Of a stretch of DNA of 5,452 nt, positions 1 to 5,452 are shown piece by piece; position 1 is the first letter of the stretch; each line of letters begins with the position of its first letter. The translations under genes were made by a program, and so were the position numbers. The DNA is from an uncultured Flavobacterium sp. (lineage in GTDB: Bacteria > Bacteroidota > Bacteroidia > Flavobacteriales > Flavobacteriaceae), in NCBI RefSeq assembly GCF_943913405.1, contig NZ_CALTYA010000073.1, forward strand, positions 1 through 5,452. The letters run 5' to 3'. Below the pieces are notes generated by a model. The model was given only the letters and a program-made list of their open reading frames with translations. It did no database searches and had not been told where the DNA came from.

Positions 1-23
1 CTAATTTTCATTTTCTATAAAAT

Positions 24-58
24 AAAAAGGTCGGAACTAATTTAGTTCCGACCTTTTT
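24..58. terminator. Bidirectional rho-independent terminator downstream of kup
   Basis: This is a perfect inverted repeat with 17-base arms (24-40 and 42-58). The GC-containing core of the stem is GGTCGGAACT (29-38) paired with AGTTCCGACC (44-53) around an AATTT loop. An A-run (24-28) precedes it and a T-run (54-59) follows it, so a U-tract forms in transcripts of either direction. It lies 15 bases past the stop codon of the minus-strand kup gene and should end that transcript. The symmetry suggests it also serves a plus-strand gene ending just left of the window. That neighbour is inferred and not visible. Confidence 0.9.
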
Positions 59-73
59 TATATCTAAAATAGT

Positions 74-2023
74 TTAATCTACTCTTGTCAAGCAAATCTC
101 TTTTGGTGCCGTAATTAACAGCGGGAAAGATTCAATCGTAACTGAACTCGAATCTAAACCAAAAGCTTTCTCTTCTGAAAGCCCCATCTTTTTCAAGATA
201 TTATAGGAATCTAAAATCCATTTTTCATAAAACGGAAGATCATTGTCATAAGAAATAAATTTCTCAATCAAAATAAACCTAAAGTCACCAATAATATTAT
301 TTTTATTTAACGAAGCATAACGGCTTGTGACATCAACTTCCTTGTTTTTAACCATGTCTTCAACCACTTTCTTGAACATCAAGCTGATTCTCGGCGCAAC
401 TCTAAATCCTAATCTAAAGTCAATTCTAATTACGTCATCGTGGATAAATTCATTAACGCGGTATTCCATTGTGTAAGGCTCGTCGACAACATGAACGTGT
501 ACAAACCAATAAATATCAGCACGTTTTGGCTGTTTGTTCAAAATCGAATACATGATTTTAGATTCAATTTCAGTTCTGTGATCTGCGCTTGTCAAATAAA
601 CCAAGTTTGTAGCATATTTTGGCACGCTCAAATCACGGCTCAAATCTTCCAAAACCGGTAGGTAATCTGATAATTTTACGAAAACCAAATAGCGGTTTCT
701 AATTTTTCTGGCAAAATACCAAGTGAACATTGTAATCATCAATAGAATAGCAATCATCAAAGTGATATAACCTCCATCAGCGAATTTATGCAAGTTGGCA
801 ATCAGAAAAGAAATTTCTATGACTGAATAGGTAGAAATCAAGGCAATAATCAAGAACTTATTATATCTTTTCAAGATCATGTAAAAGTTCAATAAAGTAG
901 TCGTCATCAACATTGTCATGACAATTGCCAGCCCATATGCAGCTTCCATTCCACTTGAACCTTCTTCTCTAAATTTCCAAACGATAAATATACATCCTGC
1001 CCAAAGCATCCAGTTTAGAGATGGAATATATAGCTGTCCTTTCAAATCTGTCGGGTATTTGATTTTGACTTTTGGCCAAAAATTCAAACGAATCGCTTCA
1101 TTTATCAAAGTAAAAGAGCCACTAATCAAGGCCTGACTAGCAACAACGGCAGCTAAGGTTGCAATTCCAATTCCAAATGGCAGAAACCATTGCGGCATGA
1201 TTGCATAAAATGGATTTGTAATTCCCATTGAAGCAAGACTTTTTCCTTCATGAGAAATCAACCAAGCGCCTTGCCCAAAATAATTTAGCAGAAGCATTAT
1301 CTTGACAAAAATCCAACTTACTCGAATATTTTCCTTGCCACAGTGTCCCAAATCAGAATATAAGGCTTCAGCACCCGTCGTGCACAAAAATACAGCGCCA
1401 AGAATCAAAAATCCCTGTTTGTGATTCATCAAAAGTTCATAAGCATGGTAAGGATTGAAAGCAGAAAGCACATTCAAGTTTGTACCAAGTTGAATCGTTC
1501 CTAATACCCCCAACATCGTAAACCAGATAAACATTACTGGCCCAAAAAACTTACCAATCAGCTTAGTTCCAAATTGTTGAAGACCGAATAAAATCGTGAT
1601 AATTACAATAACAATTGGAATAATTGGAATATCAGGATTAATAACGATTAAACCTTCAATAGCCGAAGAAACAGAAATTGGCGGCGTAATAATTCCATCA
1701 GCCAAAAGCGTGCTGCCTCCAATAATTGCCGGAAAAAGCAACCACTTTATCTTAGTTTTTCTAATTAAAGTATAAAGCGAGAAAATCCCCCCCTCACCTT
1801 TATTATCAGCACGAAGCATAATAATTACATACTTAATCGTCGTCTGCAATGTCAAAGTCCAAAAAATAGCTGAAATAGCTCCAATTATATCTCTCGAATT
1901 AATTGGATCATTCCCAACAATGGCTTTCAAAACATATAACGGAGAAGTTCCGATGTCTCCAAAAATAATTCCTAAAGTAACTAATAATCCTGCAGCAGAT
2001 AATTTGTGAATATGTTTTCCCAC
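74..2023 (-). CDS. kup: Kup/HAK/KUP-family potassium uptake protein
   Basis: This is a 649-residue integral inner-membrane protein of the KUP family, which imports K+ (proton symport in E. coli Kup, a 622-residue protein). The N-terminal two thirds carries about twelve hydrophobic segments (roughly residues 12-440). Family hallmarks are GDIGTSPLYVLKA (22-34, with Asp23), ADGIITPPISVSSAIEG (108-124), TTGAEALYSDLGH (215-227) and NYFGQGAWLI (247-256). The last 210 or so residues (about 440-649) are hydrophilic and form the cytoplasmic C-terminal domain usual in bacterial Kup. The start is GTG (complement of 2021-2023). No ATG, GTG or TTG lies between it and the in-frame stop at 2051-2053, and the next candidate start (TTG, residue 32) falls inside the first conserved motif. 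No Shine-Dalgarno is visible, as is normal for Bacteroidota. It is transcribed alone, divergently from pheT, from the promoter at 2046-2073. No frameshift or missing segment was seen. The family call is firm; ion specificity and coupling are inferred from homologues. Confidence 0.95.
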   Translation of the reverse strand: MGKHIHKLSAAGLLVTLGIIFGDIGTSPLYVLKAIVGNDPINSRDIIGAISAIFWTLTLQTTIKYVIIMLRADNKGEGGIFSLYTLIRKTKIKWLLFPAIIGGSTLLADGIITPPISVSSAIEGLIVINPDIPIIPIVIVIITILFGLQQFGTKLIGKFFGPVMFIWFTMLGVLGTIQLGTNLNVLSAFNPYHAYELLMNHKQGFLILGAVFLCTTGAEALYSDLGHCGKENIRVSWIFVKIMLLLNYFGQGAWLISHEGKSLASMGITNPFYAIMPQWFLPFGIGIATLAAVVASQALISGSFTLINEAIRLNFWPKVKIKYPTDLKGQLYIPSLNWMLWAGCIFIVWKFREEGSSGMEAAYGLAIVMTMLMTTTLLNFYMILKRYNKFLIIALISTYSVIEISFLIANLHKFADGGYITLMIAILLMITMFTWYFARKIRNRYLVFVKLSDYLPVLEDLSRDLSVPKYATNLVYLTSADHRTEIESKIMYSILNKQPKRADIYWFVHVHVVDEPYTMEYRVNEFIHDDVIRIDFRLGFRVAPRISLMFKKVVEDMVKNKEVDVTSRYASLNKNNIIGDFRFILIEKFISYDNDLPFYEKWILDSYNILKKMGLSEEKAFGLDSSSVTIESFPLLITAPKEICLTRVD

Positions 2024-2045
2024 GGAAAGTTTATTTAAAAGAGGA

Positions 2046-2073
2046 CAAAATTACAAATAATTACTTATCCAAA
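2046..2073 (-). promoter_or_regulatory. Putative Bacteroidota-type promoter of kup
   Basis: On the minus strand, TAATTTTG (complement of 2046-2053) matches the Bacteroidota -7 consensus TAnnTTTG exactly. A TTTG -33 element (complement of 2070-2073) lies 16 bases upstream of it. Transcription would start near 2040-2042, giving a leader of about 18 bases before the GTG at 2023. The short leader supports that start codon. The motif is simple and the region AT-rich, so the match rests on position as well as sequence. Confidence 0.65.
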
Positions 2074-2175
2074 TAAAAATCAGGCAAGTATTATTTCAAT
2101 AAGCTTTTTCGAAAACGATTACTTTCATTTTTTTGAGCCAAACAACACGATTTTTTTAAATCATTTTCCCGCTGT

Positions 2176-2224
2176 TCACAAATATCTTTTGTTCTGAACC
2201 CCAGAACAAAAGGATATTTTGTGA
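2176..2224. repeat. Long imperfect inverted repeat in the kup-pheT spacer
   Basis: The arms 2176-2196 (21 bases) and 2202-2224 (23 bases) are complementary over 21 pairs. The only interruptions are two single unpaired bases in the right arm, one in the GG at 2212-2213 and one in the T-run at 2217-2220. The loop is AACCC (2197-2201). No T-run follows the structure in either direction, so it does not look like a rho-independent terminator. It sits almost exactly midway between the two promoters and outside both predicted transcripts. It could be a cruciform-forming spacer, a protein-binding site, an intergenic repeat of the REP/MITE kind, or part of an unannotated small RNA. Its function is unknown. 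Confidence 0.75.
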
Positions 2225-2335
2225 CATCGGGGCTAGTTAAAAACTACTGGCATTCTTTTTACTTCTGGACAATATTGCCGATAAACTTTGTCAAAAAAAC
2301 TTTTAATTTCAGCTAATAATCACTTCCAAAAATTC

Positions 2336-2364
2336 TTTAAAAAAATCAAAAAATCCTATCTTTG
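2336..2364 (+). promoter_or_regulatory. Putative Bacteroidota-type promoter of pheT
   Basis: TATCTTTG at 2357-2364 is an exact match to the Bacteroidota -7 consensus TAnnTTTG. The -33 position is weak: TTTA at 2336-2339, 17 bases upstream, replaces the preferred TTTG. Transcription would start near 2368-2370, leaving about 26 bases before the ATG at 2396. The element lies inside the open frame that extends upstream of that ATG, so it argues directly against any earlier translation start. Confidence 0.75.
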
Positions 2365-2395
2365 CAGACTTACAAAAAATAACACCAAAACAGCA

Positions 2396-4819
2396 ATGAG
2401 AATTTCATATAATTGGCTTAAACAATTCATCAAAACCGACTGGAAATCAGAAGAAACTGCCGCTCTACTAACCGATTTAGGACTTGAAGTAGAAGGCGTT
2501 GACAAATACCAATCCGTTAAAGGTGGACTTGAAGGAATTGTTGTTGGCCATGTTTTGACCTGCGTGCAGCATCCAAATGCCGATCGCTTAAAAGTTACAA
2601 CCGTTGATTTAGGAACCGGAACTCCTGTACAAATTGTTTGTGGCGCTGCCAATGTTACTGCAGGACAAAAAGTACCAGTTGCTACAATCGGAACCACTTT
2701 ATATGACAAAGACGGAAATGCTTTTCAAATCAAAAAAGGAAAAATCAGAGACCAAGAAAGCCATGGAATGATTTGTGCCGAAGACGAATTGGGTCTTGGA
2801 ACTGGTCACGATGGAATCATGGTTCTGGATGAAAAATACGCACCTGGTACTCCGGCATCCAAGGTTTTCAATATTGAAAATGACGAAGTTTTTGAAATCG
2901 GATTGACGCCAAACCGTGCCGATGCGATGAGCCACCTTGGTGTTGCCCGTGATTTAAGAGCAGGAATGCTTCAAAAAAATGTGCACACAGAATTAATTAC
3001 GCCTTCGGTAAGCAATTTCAGAGTTGACAAAAGAACTTTAAAAATTGATATTAAAGTAGAAGATTCTAAATTAGCACCAAGATATTGCGGTGTAACAATT
3101 TCTGGAGTAACGGTAAAAGAATCTCCTGAATGGCTTCAAAACAGACTAAAATCTATTGGATTAACTCCGAAAAATAACATTGTTGACGTTACCAATTATG
3201 TCTTGCACGAATTAGGACAGCCACTTCACGCTTTTGATGCTTCGAAAATCAAAGGACATAAGATAGTCGTAAAAACTGCTGTTGCAGGAACTAAATTCAC
3301 AACTCTCGATGACGTTGAAAGAACATTGCACGAAGAAGATTTGATGATTTGCGACGAAAACGGACCAATGTGTATCGCGGGTGTTTTCGGCGGAAAAAAC
3401 TCAGGAGTTTCTGAAAATACTACAGATATTTTCTTGGAAAGCGCATATTTCAATCCGGTTTCTATTAGAAAATCTGCAAAAAGACACACGTTGAGCACTG
3501 ATGCTTCTTTTAGATTTGAAAGAGGAATTGACCCAACGATTACTGAATATGCTTTAAAACGCGCCGCTTTGTTGATCCAAGAAGTAGCCGGTGGAGAAAT
3601 TACTTCAGATATCGTTGATATTTATCCGAAGAAAATGGAGGATTTCCCTGTGTTTTTGAATTTTGAAAAAGCAACAAAAATTATTGGTCAAGAATTGCCA
3701 AAAGAAACAATCAAGAAGATTTTGGTTTCTTTAGACATTAAAGTAAATAGCGTTTCTGACGCTGGTTTAGGCTTGATTATTCCTTCTTATCGCGTTGATG
3801 TTCAAAGAGAAATTGACGTTATTGAAGAGATTTTGAGAGTTTACGGATATAACAATATTAATTTTACGAAAAAGTTCAATGCCACGGTTTCAAATGCGGC
3901 AAGAACTGAAGATTATAAAGTTCAAAACATCATTGCAACACAGTTAAATTCACAAGGATTTAATGAAATGATGGCGAATTCATTGACAACGCCAGAATAT
4001 GTGCAATTATCAGAAATGCTGAAAGAAGAATTCAATGTTTTAATAATGAACCCTTTGAGCAATGATTTGTCTGCAATGAGGCAATCTTTATTGTTCTCAG
4101 GACTTGAAGCTGTTTCTTACAATATAAACAGAAGAAATTCAGATTTAAAACTATTTGAATTCGGAAAATCATATCATAAAATGCCTTCTGGATTTGATGA
4201 AAAGAAACATCTGACTTTATTTACCACTGGAAACCGTTTAGGCGAAAGCTGGACAACAGCTCAAAAACCATCTGATTTCTTTTTATTCAAAGGATATGTT
4301 ACAGCAATTTTGTCAAGACTAGGACTTGAAAAAACAAACAACAGACCTGTAGAATCTGATGTTTTCGCAGAAGGAATCGCAATTGCGCTCGGAAATGATA
4401 TCGTAGTTGAACTTGGAACAGTAAAAAAATCAATTTTAAAACATTTCGGCATCAAACAGGAAGTTTTGTTTGCTGATTTCAACTGGAATTTGGTTTTAAA
4501 ATTAATTACGAATAAAATAAAATTTACTGAAATCCCTAAATATCCTGAAGTTAGAAGAGATTTAGCTTTATTAGTCGATAATTCTGTTGCTTTTGATTCA
4601 ATTTATAATATTGCTCGCCAGACTGAAAAATCTTTACTGAAAGACATTAATCTTTTTGATGTTTATGAAGGTAAAAATCTTCCGGAAGGCAAGAAATCTT
4701 ATGCTGTAAGCTTTGTCATTCAAGACAATTCAAAAACTTTGACAGATGCTCAAATCGATAAAATCATGGGCAAGCTTCAAAACAATTTTGCTTCAGAACT
4801 TGGTGCAACTTTGAGATAA
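2396..4819 (+). CDS. pheT: Phenylalanine--tRNA ligase beta subunit
   Basis: This is the beta subunit of the cytoplasmic (alpha-beta)2 phenylalanyl-tRNA synthetase, which charges tRNA-Phe with phenylalanine. At 807 residues it is the usual length for bacterial PheT. Domains in order: the N-terminal start MRISYNWLKQF; an OB-fold tRNA-binding domain (about 43-155, with HPNADRL at 59-65 and VCGAANV at 81-87); the B3/B4 editing domain (about 213-400, with VDVTNYVLHELGQPLHAFD at 263-281, AGVFGG at 328-333, ESAYF at 348-352 and STDASFRFERG at 367-377); B5 (about 411-485, with IPSYRVDVQREIDVIEEILR at 462-481); a catalytic-like core (about 490-700) that lacks the active site, which lies in PheS; and a C-terminal anticodon-binding FDX-ACB domain (about 714-807, starting PKYPEVRRDLALLVD). 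The frame is open upstream to a TTG at 2288, but those 36 extra residues lie before the family's conserved N-terminus and overlap the promoter, so ATG 2396 is chosen. pheS is not adjacent. The gene ends at a strong terminator and appears to be transcribed alone. Confidence 0.97.
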   Translation: MRISYNWLKQFIKTDWKSEETAALLTDLGLEVEGVDKYQSVKGGLEGIVVGHVLTCVQHPNADRLKVTTVDLGTGTPVQIVCGAANVTAGQKVPVATIGTTLYDKDGNAFQIKKGKIRDQESHGMICAEDELGLGTGHDGIMVLDEKYAPGTPASKVFNIENDEVFEIGLTPNRADAMSHLGVARDLRAGMLQKNVHTELITPSVSNFRVDKRTLKIDIKVEDSKLAPRYCGVTISGVTVKESPEWLQNRLKSIGLTPKNNIVDVTNYVLHELGQPLHAFDASKIKGHKIVVKTAVAGTKFTTLDDVERTLHEEDLMICDENGPMCIAGVFGGKNSGVSENTTDIFLESAYFNPVSIRKSAKRHTLSTDASFRFERGIDPTITEYALKRAALLIQEVAGGEITSDIVDIYPKKMEDFPVFLNFEKATKIIGQELPKETIKKILVSLDIKVNSVSDAGLGLIIPSYRVDVQREIDVIEEILRVYGYNNINFTKKFNATVSNAARTEDYKVQNIIATQLNSQGFNEMMANSLTTPEYVQLSEMLKEEFNVLIMNPLSNDLSAMRQSLLFSGLEAVSYNINRRNSDLKLFEFGKSYHKMPSGFDEKKHLTLFTTGNRLGESWTTAQKPSDFFLFKGYVTAILSRLGLEKTNNRPVESDVFAEGIAIALGNDIVVELGTVKKSILKHFGIKQEVLFADFNWNLVLKLITNKIKFTEIPKYPEVRRDLALLVDNSVAFDSIYNIARQTEKSLLKDINLFDVYEGKNLPEGKKSYAVSFVIQDNSKTLTDAQIDKIMGKLQNNFASELGATLR

Positions 4820-4839
4820 TATAAATTATCCATAAATAG

Positions 4840-4866
4840 AAAAATCCCGATAATATCGGGATTTTT
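4840..4866. terminator. Bidirectional rho-independent terminator between pheT and the FAS1 gene
   Basis: A perfect 12-base inverted repeat (4840-4851 and 4855-4866) has a three-base loop, AAT, and a GC-containing core ATCCCGAT/ATCGGGAT. The outer ends are a run of five A and a run of five T, so a U-tract forms in either direction. It lies 20 bases after the pheT stop and 46 bases past the stop of the convergent fasciclin gene. One hairpin therefore probably ends both transcripts. Confidence 0.9.
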
Positions 4867-4912
4867 CATTTACTAGTGTAATCAATTTATAATTCTCTCT
4901 TTCTCAAAAAAA

Positions 4913-5452
4913 TTATGCTTTTGGAGTCACAACGTGGTCAATCACATGAATCACACCATTAGATTGGTTTACATCTGCAATTGTAACTTTTGCTTTTGCT
5001 CCGTTTTCGTCAGTGATATACAAATCTTTTCCTTCCATCCAAGCGGTTAGTTTTCCGCCTTGAACAGTTGTAAGTACTGCTTTTCCTTTTCCTGCTTTGA
5101 TTGCTTTGGCAATATCTGAAGAGTTCATTTTTCCAGCAACTACGTGATAAGTCAAAACAGACTGCAACATCTTTTTATTTTCTGTCTTCAATAAAGTTTC
5201 TACTGTACCTTTTGGTAATTTATTGAATGCTTCGTTTGTTGGTGCAAAAACCGTGAACGGTCCTTTTCCTTGTAAAGTTTCAACCAAACCTGCAGCTTTT
5301 ACGGCAGCAACTAAAGTTGTATGATCTTTTGAATTAACAGCATTTTCAATAATATTTTTTGAAGGATACATTGCTGCGCCTCCAACCATAACTGTTTTTT
5401 CTTTTTGTGCGAAAGCAGATGCGCCAAACATCATTGTAAATGCAACTAATGC
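4913..5452 (-). CDS. Secreted single-domain fasciclin (FAS1) protein, 5' end missing
   Basis: The frame stays open to the right edge, so the visible 179 residues lack the very N-terminus. An ATG at 5434 is in frame, but it lies inside a hydrophobic signal-peptide core that continues upstream (visible start ALVAFTMMFGASAFAQ), so the true start is beyond the window. Signal peptidase I probably cuts after AFA, leaving a mature chain starting QKEKT. No lipobox cysteine is visible, so periplasmic or extracellular release is more likely than a lipoprotein. Nearly all the rest (about visible residues 31-179) is one FAS1 domain. It shows the H1 motif GPFTVFAPTNEAFNKLP (64-80), the YH pair (102-103) and the H2 region NGVIHVIDHVV (165-175). 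FAS1 domains generally mediate adhesion or ligand binding; the ligand here is unknown. The gene converges on pheT and shares its terminator. The family is clear, the role is not. Confidence 0.93.
   Translation of the reverse strand, partial: ALVAFTMMFGASAFAQKEKTVMVGGAAMYPSKNIIENAVNSKDHTTLVAAVKAAGLVETLQGKGPFTVFAPTNEAFNKLPKGTVETLLKTENKKMLQSVLTYHVVAGKMNSSDIAKAIKAGKGKAVLTTVQGGKLTAWMEGKDLYITDENGAKAKVTIADVNQSNGVIHVIDHVVTPKA

Larger units (their letters stand above)
2024..2395. other. Divergent kup-pheT intergenic region
   Basis: This 372-base AT-rich spacer separates two divergently transcribed genes. It contains the kup promoter (2046-2073), a long imperfect inverted repeat (2176-2224), a small inverted repeat TAGTT-AAA-AACTA (2234-2246) and the pheT promoter (about 2336-2364). 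The plus strand has no ATG before the pheT start at 2396. The longest ATG-started minus-strand frame noticed is only 23 codons. I see no tRNA, T-box, transposon remnant or other recognisable RNA element here. Confidence 0.8.

Noticed and set aside
440..1136. Plus-strand open frames of about 72 codons inside kup
   Set aside because: They lie antisense to a clearly coding gene, resemble no family, and have no start signals.
2176..2224. Rho-independent terminator reading of the spacer hairpin
   Set aside because: No T-run follows either arm, and no gene ends nearby in either direction.
2156..2227. Minus-strand 23-codon frame (starts MSQNILLFWG) spanning the spacer hairpin
   Set aside because: It is very short, has no recognisable promoter or ribosome site, and most of its sequence is dictated by the inverted repeat.
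2288..2395. TTG-started N-terminal extension of PheT
   Set aside because: It contains the promoter element at 2357-2364 and precedes the conserved PheT N-terminus; the residues are lysine/asparagine-rich, as expected from AT-rich non-coding DNA.
2365..2395. T-box or leader-peptide attenuator controlling pheT, as in some other phyla
   Set aside because: The predicted leader is only about 26 bases and contains no T-box sequence, Phe-rich leader peptide or terminator hairpin.
2024..2395. Potassium- or c-di-AMP-type riboswitch upstream of kup
   Set aside because: The predicted kup leader is only about 18 bases, too short for a riboswitch, and no known riboswitch core was recognised in the spacer.
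2356..4482. Minus-strand open frames of 73-117 codons opposite pheT
   Set aside because: They are antisense shadows of a fully conserved gene; their composition and lack of start signals give no support.

Overview
The window looks like an ordinary housekeeping segment of a Bacteroidota chromosome, most likely a Flavobacterium or close relative. This is inferred from four things: AT-rich DNA, Bacteroidota-type promoter elements (TAnnTTTG) in front of two genes, no Shine-Dalgarno sequence at either visible start, and the general look of the three proteins. The genus was not confirmed by any search.

Layout, left to right. A strong two-way hairpin terminator (24-58) closes the first gene. That gene, on the minus strand (74-2023), is a full-length Kup/HAK/KUP-family potassium transporter that begins with GTG. 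A 372-base divergent spacer (2024-2395) separates it from pheT. The spacer holds a promoter for each gene and, almost midway between them, a long imperfect inverted repeat (2176-2224) that neither promoter should transcribe. pheT, the phenylalanyl-tRNA synthetase beta subunit, runs on the plus strand. The reading frame is open from a TTG at 2288, but the real start is argued to be the ATG at 2396, giving 807 residues. A second two-way hairpin (4840-4866) separates pheT from a convergent minus-strand gene for a secreted single-domain fasciclin (FAS1) protein. That gene runs off the right edge (4913-5452), losing the first residues of its signal peptide.

The three genes do unrelated jobs: potassium import, tRNA charging and a secreted FAS1 protein. 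Each appears to be its own transcription unit; no operon is visible. pheS is not present beside pheT. I see no mobile element, CRISPR array, tRNA, rRNA or defence system, and no evidence of an undescribed system. The only structure the genes do not explain is the inverted repeat in the kup-pheT spacer.
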